From Sheuella sp. (GTDB lineage Bacteria; Pseudomonadota; Gammaproteobacteria; Burkholderiales; Burkholderiaceae_B), in NCBI GenBank assembly GCA_030650995.1, contig JAUSCY010000109.1, positions 1-64,000 of the forward strand: a stretch of DNA of 64,000 nucleotides. The letters are read 5' to 3'. This document shows positions 53,883 through 63,551 of the stretch, one piece after another; position 1 is the stretch's first letter, and the number at the start of each line of letters is the position of its first letter. A program made the position numbers and the translations under genes. The notes beneath the pieces were generated by a model. It made no database searches and was not told where the DNA came from. It saw only the letters and a program-made list of their open reading frames with translations.

Positions 53883-54685
53883 CACTACAGAATGTCATGA
53901 TTGGAGAGCTCCCTGTTGATATTCTTCTGCCAGCTATTTGTGCAGGATTGCTTGTGATTGCCACACATATTCCACTCGGTACGCAAGTGTTGCAGCGTGG
54001 CATTATTTTTATCGATCTGGCTATCGCACAAGTAGCAGGCCTGGGAGCTTATCTTGTCACCATGCTATTAGGTAAAGAGGTTGATGCGATCTGGGTTCAG
54101 TGCGGAGCAGTTTCCCTGGCTCTTTTTGCGGCCTGGATGCTAGTGGTCACGGAGCGCTTGAGCGCGCGATATCAGGAACCCATCATCGGGATTGTGTTCG
54201 CGCTGTCTGCGACTGCGGTGATCTTGTTGCTTGCCAAGGATCCTCAGGGAGGGCAGCACCTGTCTGATCTTCTTGCGGGCCAGATACTCTGGATTAGCCG
54301 CACACAAATCCTCTATTCTGCAGCGGCAACCTTGGCTTTGCTGCTTGCCATGTATTTTCTCAGAGGTCGTCGCGGTGCTTTTTATAGTTTGTTCGCGATT
54401 GCCATCACCGTTTCTGTGCAGTTGGTGGGTGTGTATCTTGTCTTTGCAACGCTGATCATTCCCGCACTGGCAACAGTATCAATTCTTTCAGTAAAAATGC
54501 GCATGTTTTCCAGTTATGCGACTGCAATTGTTGGCTATGGAATCGGATTGATTGGTTCAGCGTGGTTTGATTTACCGACTGGTCCGCTGATCGTCTGGAC
54601 GCTGGCAGGAACGGGTGTGCTTAGTTACTATCTGTATCGCTATTTTGCCGCGAGTCCTGCCCGTGACCAAACAAACGACCGATAA
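53879..54685 (+). CDS. ZnuB-like metal ABC transporter permease
   Basis: 268 residues of about seven to eight membrane segments. LLVIATHIPLGTQVLQRGIIFIDLAIAQVAGLGAYLVTMLLG (partly quoted here as RGIIFIDLAIAQVAGLGAYL) is the ABC-3 permease signature. It pairs with the ZnuA-like protein. No ATPase lies in the cluster. Its 3' end overlaps the convergent MgtC-like gene by 65 bases. Confidence 0.9.
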   Translation: MTLQNVMIGELPVDILLPAICAGLLVIATHIPLGTQVLQRGIIFIDLAIAQVAGLGAYLVTMLLGKEVDAIWVQCGAVSLALFAAWMLVVTERLSARYQEPIIGIVFALSATAVILLLAKDPQGGQHLSDLLAGQILWISRTQILYSAAATLALLLAMYFLRGRRGAFYSLFAIAITVSVQLVGVYLVFATLIIPALATVSILSVKMRMFSSYATAIVGYGIGLIGSAWFDLPTGPLIVWTLAGTGVLSYYLYRYFAASPARDQTNDR

Positions 54686-55136
54686 AGCTTTCAAGTCGTC
54701 CACCAAGCAACAACGTCAGTAATATCGTTATCAAGGCGATCAGTCCCAGTGCAATTTGCCCTGCGCCGAATGCCGCACCGAGCAGCGCGCAAGCCCATAA
54801 GCTCGCTGCAGTGGTGAGTCCATGTATTCGTCTGGAACTGTTGTCCCGGATAATGACACCGGCTCCCAGAAATCCGATTCCGGTGACAAGACCTTGCAGT
54901 ACCCTGCTATGTGACTGCGCATCAGATCCCGTATGCGTGTCGATCATCAGCATCGCGACGGCAGCGCCTATCGCGACAAGAGAGTGTGTACGAATACCGG
55001 CTGATTTATGATGAAGCCAGCGGTTGAGTCCAAGCGTTGTACCCGCAAGAATGGCTAACGCAAGCCTGAGAATCAGGTCAAAAGAAATATCGTTGTAAAT
55101 AGTTTGCATCGCTTCGACCTGTGCAACCAGACGCAT
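54621..55136 (-). CDS. MgtC/SapB-family membrane protein
   Basis: 171 residues. LRLALAILAGTTLGLNRWLHHKSAGIRTHSLVAIGAAVAML (in part LGLNRWLHHKSAGIRTHSLV) and GLVTGIGFLGAGVIIRDN are the MgtC signature segments. About four membrane helices. MgtC proteins modulate the F-ATPase or membrane potential in low magnesium; family members here have no fixed role. The alternative start is the Met at about residue 10. It overlaps the ZnuB-like gene on the opposite strand by 65 bases. Confidence 0.9.
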   Translation of the reverse strand: MRLVAQVEAMQTIYNDISFDLILRLALAILAGTTLGLNRWLHHKSAGIRTHSLVAIGAAVAMLMIDTHTGSDAQSHSRVLQGLVTGIGFLGAGVIIRDNSSRRIHGLTTAASLWACALLGAAFGAGQIALGLIALITILLTLLLGGRLESFIGRLFGHGQDSRQNSDTDSN

Positions 55137-55160
55137 CGCCCAATGCGAGCGGTCTGTTTG

Positions 55161-56834
55161 CTAGAACAATCCAATAATACGCCCATCGTCAGTAATGTCG
55201 ATACTATTGGCGGCAGGGACCTTGGGTAAGCCAGGCATGGTCATGATATCTCCGCACACCATCACGACAAACTCTGCGCCAGCCGACAATCTGACTTCCC
55301 GTATGTTGACTGTGTGACCGCAAGGCGCCCCACGCAACGCTGGGTCCGTGGAGAAGGAGTATTGCGTCTTAGCTATACATACAGGTAGGTTTCCATAGCC
55401 ATATTCCTGGAGATGCTCGATCTGGCTACGAACTTTTGCATCAGCAGCAATATCCGCCGCACCATACATTTTTGTAGCAATCGTTCGTGCTTTTTCCCAA
55501 AGCGAATCTTGATCCTGATACAGGAATTTGAAATGACCAGGTTGTTCGCAAAGCTTAATCACAGCCTGTGCTAACTCAACCGCACCTTTTCCGCCTTCTG
55601 CCCAGTGACGAGCGAGAACCACTTCAACGCCGTGCGCTTGCACGCTAGATTTGAGCCGATCAATTTCTGCTTGCGTATCTTCGCTACGATGGTTGATCGC
55701 CACGACACATTTCACACCAAAGTTATCCTGCATATTGCGGACATGGCGTTCGAGATTGATGAGGCCGCGCCCTAAGGCGTCGACATTTTCAATGCCAACA
55801 TTCTTAACATCGACACCACCGTGATATTTCAACGCCCTGACCGTTGCAACAATCACAACGGCAGAGGGTACTAATCCTGATTTGCGACATTTGATATCGA
55901 AAAACTTTTCTGCTCCCAAGTCTGCGCCAAAGCCCGCCTCGGTCACAACGTAGTCGGCTAATTTCAATGCGGTCGATGTAGCCAGAACGGAGTTGCATCC
56001 ATGCGCGATGTTGGCAAACGGACCGCCATGCACAAAAGCAAGATTATTTTCAAGTGTCTGAACAATGTTTGGCGCGAGAGCGTCTTTAAGCAACGCCGCC
56101 ATGGCACCTTGTGCGTGCAGGTCGCTGGCAAGTACTGGTTTTTTATCTCTGCTGTAGCCGATAACGATACTGCCGAGTCGTTTTTTAAGATCTGCCAGGC
56201 TCGTGGCCAGGCAAAATATCGCCATGATTTCAGAGGCCACTACGATATCGAAATGATCTTCTCGTGGAAAGCCATTGGCTGCCCCGCCCAATCCTGCGAC
56301 GATTTCACGCAACGCGCGGTCATTGATATCCATGACTCTGCGCCAGGAGATACGTCTGACATCGATGTCAAGTGTATTGCCGTGATGAATATGGTTATCA
56401 ATCAGTGCAGCAAGCAGATTGTTTGCCAGGGCAATTGCATTGAAATCACCAGTGAAATGCAGGTTGATATCCTCCATGGGCACGACCTGAGCCATACCGC
56501 CGCCCGCGGCGCCCCCCTTCATTCCAAACACAGGGCCGAGCGATGGCTCACGCAAACAGATGATTGTGCGCTGGCCGATATGGTTCAGCGCATCGCCTAA
56601 CCCAACGGTCGTCGTGGTTTTACCTTCGCCCGCAGGAGTGGGCGAAATCGCGGTCACTAAAATAAGTTTGCCGTCAGGCCGATCTTTTAATGTGTTGATG
56701 TAATCCAGAGAGAGCTTTGCCTTGTATCGACCGTAGGGTTCCAGTTGATCTTCAGGAATGTTTGCCTGCTCATGCGCCAATTCAACAATTAATCGTTTTT
56801 TAGCGGCCTGAGCAATTTCTATATCACTGCGCAT
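55161..56834 (-). CDS. fhs: Formate--tetrahydrofolate ligase
   Basis: 557 residues, the normal length. P-loop [35 protein letters not shown] and [19 protein letters not shown] are conserved in this family. It makes 10-formyl-THF from formate, ATP and THF in the cytoplasm. Formate from formamidase (45020-46249) is a plausible source. Gene stands alone on the minus strand, with the MgtC-like gene next on the same strand 24 bases downstream. Confidence 0.97.
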   Translation of the reverse strand: MRSDIEIAQAAKKRLIVELAHEQANIPEDQLEPYGRYKAKLSLDYINTLKDRPDGKLILVTAISPTPAGEGKTTTTVGLGDALNHIGQRTIICLREPSLGPVFGMKGGAAGGGMAQVVPMEDINLHFTGDFNAIALANNLLAALIDNHIHHGNTLDIDVRRISWRRVMDINDRALREIVAGLGGAANGFPREDHFDIVVASEIMAIFCLATSLADLKKRLGSIVIGYSRDKKPVLASDLHAQGAMAALLKDALAPNIVQTLENNLAFVHGGPFANIAHGCNSVLATSTALKLADYVVTEAGFGADLGAEKFFDIKCRKSGLVPSAVVIVATVRALKYHGGVDVKNVGIENVDALGRGLINLERHVRNMQDNFGVKCVVAINHRSEDTQAEIDRLKSSVQAHGVEVVLARHWAEGGKGAVELAQAVIKLCEQPGHFKFLYQDQDSLWEKARTIATKMYGAADIAADAKVRSQIEHLQEYGYGNLPVCIAKTQYSFSTDPALRGAPCGHTVNIREVRLSAGAEFVVMVCGDIMTMPGLPKVPAANSIDITDDGRIIGLF

Positions 56835-56871
56835 GTAAAGCTCTCAATTTAGTTTTCATCGATAACTCGCA

Positions 56872-57309
56872 TCATACCTTTGGCCACAGAATCATTTGCG
56901 TGCAGCGGAATATGGCAATTTTTTTACCCGTGGCCTCGTCGCTGACCACAGCGTCCCAGACCTGGGTATTCCCACCCAGGTGTTGCGCGGTCGCCGTGCA
57001 GGCAACGACCGAGCCTTCGCCGCGAACGGTTCCCAAATGATTGCTTTTGAGCTCGATGGTCGTAAATGAGAAAGCGCCTGCCGGGAGATGGGCGACGGTT
57101 GCGTAGCCGCAGGTGGTATCGGCCAGTGCAATCACGCTTGCGGCATGCAGATATGTGTTGGGCGCAAAATGTATTTTTTTGAGCACCATACGACTTTTCA
57201 AGGTGTTTTCAGTCAGTTCAATCGCCTCTACACCCATCAGTCCGGGTAGGTTTTCACCGCTGCGCTTGTTAAGTTCTTCGACAGTAATGTCGGCGCGAAG
57301 CTTTGACAT
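56872..57309 (-). CDS. PaaI-family thioesterase (hotdog fold)
   Basis: 145 residues from ATG 57309 (AAGGA eight bases before; the ATG at 57348 would add 13 residues through the ribosome binding site). Hotdog features: NLPGLMGVEAIELTENTLKSRM, then HAASVIALADTTCGYA and TTIELKSNHLGTV. Hydrolyses an acyl-CoA. Divergent from the beta-lactamase-fold gene, 56 bases apart. Confidence 0.87.
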   Translation of the reverse strand: MSKLRADITVEELNKRSGENLPGLMGVEAIELTENTLKSRMVLKKIHFAPNTYLHAASVIALADTTCGYATVAHLPAGAFSFTTIELKSNHLGTVRGEGSVVACTATAQHLGGNTQVWDAVVSDEATGKKIAIFRCTQMILWPKV

Positions 57310-57365
57310 GGGCAATTTCCTTGTATGCTTAATAAAAAACCAAATCATCCCTGAGGAGACATCTC

Positions 57366-58685
57366 ATGACAAGTCGTTTAGGTCGTTATTCCAAAACCAA
57401 TCGTTTCAAGCCTCTGACACTGGCTTTTTCCGCTGTAGTCCTGCTCAGCGCGCTCTCAGTTCAGAGCCAAAGTCAGGCACAGACCCAACCACCTGCAAAA
57501 CCCTCCGTTTCTTCCGGGGAGTTGATTCAAGGATTTTCAAAAGCGCGACTGGCCAATATCTCTGCATCAATGAATGAACAGGTTCGATTAGGTATGTTTC
57601 CTGGTGCGGTAACCTTAGTGGCGCGCAATGGTCAGGTAGTGCATTTCGAGTCAAATGGTTTTCTGGATGCTGCGAAAACAAAACCAATGCCCAAAGATGC
57701 GCTGTTCAGACTGGCTTCGATGACCAAACCTATTGTCACTGCTGCTGCCATGATGATGGTCGAGAAAGGGCAAATGAATCTGAATGATCCGATTACCAAA
57801 TGGTTGCCTGAGCTCAAAGATCTGAAAGTCGAGACGAAAGACGGTGAAGTGCCGTTGAATCGGCCAATCTGGGTACAGGATGTGATGCGCCATACCTCAG
57901 GTTTTGTATACGCAGGTTCAACAAAATCCCCGCGTATCAAACAAATGTATAACGAACTTAATATTGAGGCACGCACGGAGGATATAACGGCCAGTCAGAT
58001 GCTGACTAACCTTGGCAAAATCCCGCTGGCGCATCAGCCCGGTACTTTTTGGGAATATTCCATTTCTGTGGATGTGCTTGGGTTATTGCTCGAGCGAGTG
58101 GCCAAAAAGCCTCTTGATACGATCCTGAATGAATTGTTGTTTGGCCCGCTGGGTATGAAAAATACAACGTGGTGGGTCCCACCTGCGCAAGCTGGACGTA
58201 TAGCGGAAACCCTGGATGCTGATCCGCTCAAAGTTGAGATGCTCAAGTCTTACCGTCAAACTTACAATCCGCTGGATAAAAGTTATTTCAAAGGCGGAGC
58301 GGGCCTGCTTGGAACGGCCGCTGATTATTTAAGATTCGCACAAATGATGGTCAATGGCGGTGAGCTCGATGGCAAGCGTTATCTTTCACCCAAGACCGTA
58401 GCATTTATGTTGTCTCAGCATACTGTTGGTATGGGAGGCTCAACCATTGCCAGTACAGGACCTGGGTACGGATTCGGACTCGGTTTTGCTGTGCGTCTGG
58501 ACGAGGGTATGGCCTGGGTACCGGGAACAAAGGGTGACGCAATGTGGGCGGGTGCCTGGGGGACGAGTTTCTGGATCGATCCGAAAGAGAAACTGGTTGG
58601 TATCATCATGGCACAGGGACCTTCTAATCGTACCCACACGCGTATGCTGTTTAAAAATCTGGTGTACGGCTCTTTGATGAAGTAG
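57366..58685 (+). CDS. Exported serine hydrolase of the beta-lactamase/EstB family
   Basis: 439 residues. A signal-type hydrophobic segment is at about 16-32 with a polar Gln-rich tail. The catalytic S-x-x-K is Ser 118 to Lys 121 (ASMTKP), and the Tyr is in WEYSISVDVLG. WGTSFWIDP near the C-terminus stands for the third motif. Class C beta-lactamase-like family VIII esterases have this set. Substrate not known. GAGGAG before the ATG. Terminator at 58761 is downstream. Confidence 0.87.
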   Translation: MTSRLGRYSKTNRFKPLTLAFSAVVLLSALSVQSQSQAQTQPPAKPSVSSGELIQGFSKARLANISASMNEQVRLGMFPGAVTLVARNGQVVHFESNGFLDAAKTKPMPKDALFRLASMTKPIVTAAAMMMVEKGQMNLNDPITKWLPELKDLKVETKDGEVPLNRPIWVQDVMRHTSGFVYAGSTKSPRIKQMYNELNIEARTEDITASQMLTNLGKIPLAHQPGTFWEYSISVDVLGLLLERVAKKPLDTILNELLFGPLGMKNTTWWVPPAQAGRIAETLDADPLKVEMLKSYRQTYNPLDKSYFKGGAGLLGTAADYLRFAQMMVNGGELDGKRYLSPKTVAFMLSQHTVGMGGSTIASTGPGYGFGLGFAVRLDEGMAWVPGTKGDAMWAGAWGTSFWIDPKEKLVGIIMAQGPSNRTHTRMLFKNLVYGSLMK

Positions 58686-58760
58686 TGTGCAACGAGTGTG
58701 TGGAAATAAAAACTATAAGGATCGTATAAAAAGATCTGACTGCTGAGCGATCTAGTTGGA

Positions 58761-58798
58761 AAAAAGGGCCTGACATTCAATGATGTCAGGCTCTTTTT
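58761..58798 (+). terminator. Rho-independent terminator after the EstB-family gene
   Basis: GCCTGACAT (58768-58776), a six-base loop and ATGTCAGGC (58783-58791) form a perfect stem followed by CTTTTT; A-rich sequence precedes it, so it may work in both directions. Confidence 0.88.
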
Positions 58799-58869
58799 AC
58801 TGAGTGAGATACTTTAGAAAAATGAACTGGTTAAACTTACCGGCTAAACATTTAAGGTTAAAAAATAAA

Positions 58870-59946
58870 ATGACTGAGACAGACAATCCAGGCGTATACG
58901 GGACACGTGTCGATCCTGCGCGGTTGCAGGAAGTTGCCGCTGCGGTGTATCGAAGTGCCGGTATGCCCGAGTCGGATGCCTGGCTGGCCGCAGATACATT
59001 GATTCAGGCCGACTTGTGGGGGCATCAGTCACATGGATTACTCAGGCTTGGCTGGTATTACGCGCGTTTGCAATCAGGTGCGATGAAAGCCGTCACTGAA
59101 ACCACGCTGGTCGTTGACGCGGGTGCCATATCTGTCATGGACGGGCATGATGGTGTTGGGCAGGTTATTACACGCAGAGCTGTGGATGAAGCCGTGTCGC
59201 GCGCAAAAAAGCATGGGGTTGGCGTGGTGTCTGTGCGTAACTCCAATCATTTTGGTACTTGCATGTATTACACGCGGATCGGTGCGCAGCAGGGCTGTGT
59301 CATGGTGCTGATGAGTAATGCAGGACCGAACATGGCGCCGTGGGGCGGATTAAAGAAAAAAATCGGCACCAATCCCTGGTCAATCGCTGTTCCTGGCGGT
59401 TTACATGGTCCGGTGGTCATGGATATGGCGAACTCCGGTGTCGCGCGAGGCAAGATCTATCTGGCCAATAAACGTCGTGAAAGTATTCCTGATTACTGGG
59501 CGGTCGATGCACAGGGCCGCCCCACGACGGATCCGAAGGCTGCACTGGAGGGGTTTATTCTGCCCATGGCCGGACATAAAGGCTATGTCATGGGCACGAT
59601 GGTGGATATTCTTTCAGGTGTACTTTCTGGAAGCCAGTTTCTCGATGGTGTGCACGGTCCATACGATCCCGTCAATCGAAGTGGAGCAGGGCATTTCATG
59701 GTTGCACTCAATGTTGATGCCTTCCAGCCGATTGATGCGTTTCATGCACGGATGGACGAGTACCTGAAGTCTCTTAAAGACGTGCCGCTTGCTGCCGGAC
59801 ATCAACAGATTTTTTATCCTGGTGAAATGGAAAAGATCGCTGATGCCGAAAATCGTAAATTGGGTCTCTTGTTGCCTGCTGATACGCTTGAAGACGTCGC
59901 ACGTGTGGCAAGGCAAGCGGGAGTAGACTCACTTTTGCCTTTTTGA
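58870..59946 (+). CDS. Ldh-family (malate/L-lactate/ureidoglycolate type) dehydrogenase
   Basis: 358 residues from ATG 58870; the frame opens at 58804, but the homologous region begins at VDPARLQEVAAAVYR. Signature parts are LIQADLWGHQSHGLLRL, GVVSVRNSNHFG and IGTNPWSIAVPG, typical of the NAD(P)-dependent MDH/LDH-type II family that includes ureidoglycolate and Delta1-piperideine-2-carboxylate reductases. Substrate is undecided. Stands alone after the terminator. Confidence 0.88.
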   Translation: MTETDNPGVYGTRVDPARLQEVAAAVYRSAGMPESDAWLAADTLIQADLWGHQSHGLLRLGWYYARLQSGAMKAVTETTLVVDAGAISVMDGHDGVGQVITRRAVDEAVSRAKKHGVGVVSVRNSNHFGTCMYYTRIGAQQGCVMVLMSNAGPNMAPWGGLKKKIGTNPWSIAVPGGLHGPVVMDMANSGVARGKIYLANKRRESIPDYWAVDAQGRPTTDPKAALEGFILPMAGHKGYVMGTMVDILSGVLSGSQFLDGVHGPYDPVNRSGAGHFMVALNVDAFQPIDAFHARMDEYLKSLKDVPLAAGHQQIFYPGEMEKIADAENRKLGLLLPADTLEDVARVARQAGVDSLLPF

Positions 59947-60074
59947 ATGACTGACCTGACCTGAGGAATGACTTAAAATCAGGTCAAATAAAGCAGGCAG
60001 ATGGCATGAAATTTGCTTATAACTTTTAATGCTTTACTAATAACTTTTCAGCATATAGCTACGGAGCACAAACA

Positions 60075-60626
60075 ATGAGCAACACCTCTACCCCCGAAAC
60101 AGTCAAAGCCTATTTACGTCCGATTGATCGCGATGGTTTGCTTGGTTTTGCAGAAAAAGGCCGTGCTGATCCAAGCCGTCGTGGAACCAATAAAGTACAT
60201 ACCGTGACCGAAGGCCAGTACCGGACCCTGAACTATGTTGGTAACCATGCGCCTGTCGTTGTAGATGAGCCGCCACATCTGTTTGGTCAGGACACCGCAC
60301 CAGCTCCAGGTGAAATCGTGCTGTGCGCACTCGGGGGATGTCTCGCAGTCGGTATTACCGCTGTCGCCACGTGGAAACAAGTCAAACTCAGCAAGCTCGA
60401 GTTGTTCCTTGAGGGCGATATCGGTAACCCAGCAGCATGGGGCGCCGGTGGTGCCGAGATGCTTGCCCCCCAGATGGGTTTTCAGGCGATTCGAGTCAAA
60501 GTGGTCATCGAAGGTGACGCAACACGCGAACAGCTCGATGAAATTGTTCGTCATGCGAATATGTACTCACCCGTTGCAAACTCAATGCGTAATCCGATTC
60601 CATTCGAAATTGGTCTGGCTGATTAA
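60075..60626 (+). CDS. OsmC-family protein
   Basis: 183 residues. OsmC/Ohr fold with GEIVLCALGGCLAVGI carrying the peroxidatic-type Cys pair, and MLAPQMGFQAIRVKVVIEG then CANMYSPVANS-like HANMYSPVANSMRNPIP at the C-terminus. Family members reduce organic hydroperoxides or bind sulfur/fatty acyl groups. GGAG before the ATG. First gene of a run with an acyl-CoA-dehydrogenase-like gene and a rubredoxin reductase. Confidence 0.87.
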   Translation: MSNTSTPETVKAYLRPIDRDGLLGFAEKGRADPSRRGTNKVHTVTEGQYRTLNYVGNHAPVVVDEPPHLFGQDTAPAPGEIVLCALGGCLAVGITAVATWKQVKLSKLELFLEGDIGNPAAWGAGGAEMLAPQMGFQAIRVKVVIEGDATREQLDEIVRHANMYSPVANSMRNPIPFEIGLAD

Positions 60627-60667
60627 TTTTATTTTTTTGTTAATGTGCATAAAGCAGAGCGTGTGTG

Positions 60668-61807
60668 ATGAATACAGTTGAAATAACCCAGCCATCAAAT
60701 TGCAATCTCGCTGATCGCAAGATCATGCAGGCAGTGACTGAGATTTCAGACACAACGCTTGCTGATGCAGCTTATCGTATCGACCATACTGGTTACTATC
60801 CGCTCGATATCATGGGTGCGTTGGGACAGGCGGGCGCATTTTCCGCTCATCTTGATCGCCATGGCGCAAAGTTTGGTCTGGCGATAGATGCCATGAGCGC
60901 GATCAGTCGTAATTGTGGCTCCACCGGATTTTTGACCTGGTGCCATGACGTCTGTGGTTTGTACATGGAGCAATCCGGTAACCCTGCTTTGATGGGTGAA
61001 GTGCTTGAGCAACATGCGGCAGGCAAAACATTTGGTGGAACTGCTTTATCCAATCCCATGAAAAGTTTTGCGGGGATTGAAAAAATGTTGCTGCGCGCTA
61101 AAAAAGTACCTGGTGGCTATCTCATCAGTGGGGCCTTGCCCTGGGTGAGCCATATTGCACCGGGTCAGTATTGTGGAGCGATTGCCGGTGTCTACATCGA
61201 CGATAGCACTGTCTCGCACGAAATTATGTTTTTGTTGCGTTGCACTGAGGATGTGGTGCTGCGACAGTGTCCGGAGTTCTCCGGCATGGAAGGCACCAGC
61301 ACCTGGGGTATCAAGCTTGAAGATTATTTTGTCGGTGAAGAAAATCTGATTGCCGATCCGGCCAAACCTTTCATTGCAAAAATCCGTGCAGCTTTTATTT
61401 TGTTGCAGACCGGAATGGCCCTCGGTGTTGCGCAGGGCAGTATTGATTCGATCCTTGAGGTCGAACCTTTGCTGGGTCATGTCAATCAGTTTTTGCATGA
61501 AAGACCGGACGAATTAAATGCAGAGTTGCAGGATCTTGGACAGCGAATTCATAAGCTTGCTGTCAATCCGTATGAGACGAGTAAAGACTATCTCATTGAA
61601 GTGCTGGACGTGCGTGCGCAAGGGGCCGAGTTCGTTTTAAAAGCTTCCCAGTCTGCGCTACTACATCAGGGCGCGCGTGGTTACATGATGAATACCGCGC
61701 CTCAACGTCGAATTCGCGAAGCGCATTTTGTAGCGATTGTCACGCCTGCCATCAAGCACCTACGTTGGGAAATGGCACGGTTGTCTAAACAGGAAATGCC
61801 TGCATGA
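60668..61807 (+). CDS. Acyl-CoA dehydrogenase-like flavoprotein
   Basis: 379 residues from ATG 60668. A helical N-terminal domain, a beta domain ([13 protein letters not shown]) and a C-terminal helical domain ([14 protein letters not shown]) give the ACAD fold. The catalytic Glu of true ACADs is not evident, so it may instead belong to the monooxygenase-like branch (DszC/SfnC type). It overlaps the next gene by ATGA. Reductant could come from the rubredoxin-reductase. Confidence 0.82.
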   Translation: MNTVEITQPSNCNLADRKIMQAVTEISDTTLADAAYRIDHTGYYPLDIMGALGQAGAFSAHLDRHGAKFGLAIDAMSAISRNCGSTGFLTWCHDVCGLYMEQSGNPALMGEVLEQHAAGKTFGGTALSNPMKSFAGIEKMLLRAKKVPGGYLISGALPWVSHIAPGQYCGAIAGVYIDDSTVSHEIMFLLRCTEDVVLRQCPEFSGMEGTSTWGIKLEDYFVGEENLIADPAKPFIAKIRAAFILLQTGMALGVAQGSIDSILEVEPLLGHVNQFLHERPDELNAELQDLGQRIHKLAVNPYETSKDYLIEVLDVRAQGAEFVLKASQSALLHQGARGYMMNTAPQRRIREAHFVAIVTPAIKHLRWEMARLSKQEMPA

Positions 61808-63147
61808 CACAGGTTCAGTGGAAACAGTTTATTTGCAGAGCTTGTGGACTGATATACGACGAACAGCTCGGTGACCCAGATAGCGGTATTCCTGCAGGAA
61901 CCAGATTCGAAGACATTCCCGATGATTGGGTCTGTCCATTATGTGGCGTGGTGAAAGCTGATTTTGAACCTTACGATCACGCAACGCCCGCTACTGTTCT
62001 CACGCAGTCTTCAAACTTTACTCCTCGCGGACTGGGGGTGTTGATAGCAGGTGCAGGGCATGCCGGCTGGGCAGCAGCAGAGGCCTTGCGCGCTCTGGAT
62101 CCTTTACTGCCTATCACCATTGTCACAAGTTGCAATGGAGATCGATATCTCAAACCAGAATTGTCGATCGCAATGAGCCGTGGCTATACGCGTGAGACGA
62201 TCGTGCGCGAGGCTGGCAATATTGCTGCGCAAAAAATGTCTGTACGTTTGCTTGCAGATACCTTCGTGGTCGGGTTGACGCCATCCCTTCATCAGTTACG
62301 CACGACGCGGGGCACTATGCGCTACACCAGCCTGGTATTGGCAATGGGCGCACAACCTGCTTTGCTGCCAGCCATGCCTGCGAATCTATGCTGGCGGATC
62401 AATGAATTATCCGCCTGGACAGGGTTGCATCAAAAGTTGGCTGCTGGTTCCAGGCGTATCGTCATCGTTGGTGCTGGGATGGTCGGTTGCGAATTGGCGG
62501 ATGATTTCGCACGTGCAGGGCATCAAGTGACTTTGCTGGATATTCAGACTGCCCCCCTGGCGGGTTTGTTACCTCCCCAGGCTGCTGAGTGTTTGCGCCT
62601 GGGACTCGAGCAGGCTGGCGTTTGTTTCGTTGGAGGCGTGCAAGTCGCTCAAGTCAGTATGGCCTCAAATGGTTCGAAGCAGGTTCTCACACAATGTGGC
62701 AGGCAGTTTGAGGCAGATGAGATTGTCTCTGCAACTGGACTGGTGACTGATTCCCGCATATCTACAGGCGCAGGTCTCGCCTTTGATAAAGGTATTGCAG
62801 TGGATGCGGGCACCTTACAAAGTAGTGCGCCCAATGTCTATGCCTTAGGTGACTGTGTGAGTATTGATGGAGCGCCCTGCCGTTTTATCGAACCTATCTC
62901 TAAACAAGCCAATGCAATTGCTCATGCAATCCTCAATATGGATTTCGCGGGCTATGTGCATACGCAGCCTGTCATTCGGCTTAAAACTAAATCAATGCCT
63001 GTTGTTCTGCACGGGTTGCCAGTCGCTGGCGGTGTATGGGAAGTTTGTGAGGAGCGGCAGGATTTATTAAAAATGCAGCAAATTTATGCCGGGGAGGTTA
63101 TCGTCTCATTGGAAGTTGGAAAATTGGCTGGTCGTAAGCGAAGTTAA
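61804..63147 (+). CDS. Rubredoxin fused to FAD-dependent NAD(P)H:rubredoxin reductase
   Basis: 447 residues. Residues about 5-55 are rubredoxin with C11-x2-C14 and C44-x2-C47 (FICRACG and WVCPLCG), which hold one iron. Residues about 78-447 are a pyridine-nucleotide flavoprotein with FAD motif [19 protein letters not shown] motif [17 protein letters not shown] and the second FAD motif VYALGDC. It should take electrons from NAD(P)H via FAD to the built-in rubredoxin. It overlaps the acyl-CoA-dehydrogenase-like gene and is followed by a cupin. Confidence 0.93.
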   Translation: MTQVQWKQFICRACGLIYDEQLGDPDSGIPAGTRFEDIPDDWVCPLCGVVKADFEPYDHATPATVLTQSSNFTPRGLGVLIAGAGHAGWAAAEALRALDPLLPITIVTSCNGDRYLKPELSIAMSRGYTRETIVREAGNIAAQKMSVRLLADTFVVGLTPSLHQLRTTRGTMRYTSLVLAMGAQPALLPAMPANLCWRINELSAWTGLHQKLAAGSRRIVIVGAGMVGCELADDFARAGHQVTLLDIQTAPLAGLLPPQAAECLRLGLEQAGVCFVGGVQVAQVSMASNGSKQVLTQCGRQFEADEIVSATGLVTDSRISTGAGLAFDKGIAVDAGTLQSSAPNVYALGDCVSIDGAPCRFIEPISKQANAIAHAILNMDFAGYVHTQPVIRLKTKSMPVVLHGLPVAGGVWEVCEERQDLLKMQQIYAGEVIVSLEVGKLAGRKRS

Positions 63148-63175
63148 AACACCATATAAAAAAATGGAGACAAAA

Positions 63176-63550
63176 ATGAAATTCAGTGTTCAACACGCGA
63201 AAGATGCCCCCTTCGTTCATAACGGTTTACGCAAATACTTTGACTATCGCGATCTTGGAATCATGGATGCGACAGACGGTGCTGCAGTGATGCATGTCAT
63301 TCGTGCGCACGAGGGAACCAATGCCACCGGTGAATGGCATCGCCACGAGATTCAGATGCAGTTGGTCTACATACTGAAAGGTTGGGCCATTTTTGAATAT
63401 GAAGGCCACGGTGAGCACAAGCTCGAAGCGGGTACCTGTGTGCATCAGCCTCCGGGGATCCGTCATCGTGAGATTGCGCATTCTGAGGATCTGGAAATAC
63501 TTGAGATTGTCTTGCCTGGTAATTTTGAAACCATAGCAATGCCTGACTGA
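63176..63550 (+). CDS. Cupin-domain protein
   Basis: 124 residues from ATG 63176 (GGAGA five bases before). The cupin motif 1 is ATGEWHRHEIQMQLVYILKGWAIFEYEG (in part GEWHRHEIQ), motif 2 is LEAGTCVHQPPGIRHREI. A metal-binding small barrel; function unknown. Last complete gene in the redox cluster. Confidence 0.85.
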   Translation: MKFSVQHAKDAPFVHNGLRKYFDYRDLGIMDATDGAAVMHVIRAHEGTNATGEWHRHEIQMQLVYILKGWAIFEYEGHGEHKLEAGTCVHQPPGIRHREIAHSEDLEILEIVLPGNFETIAMPD

Positions 63551-63551
63551 T

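Noticed and set aside
56001-56600. 199-residue open frame opposite formate-THF ligase
   Set aside because: Antisense shadow of a highly conserved gene; no start signal or domain.
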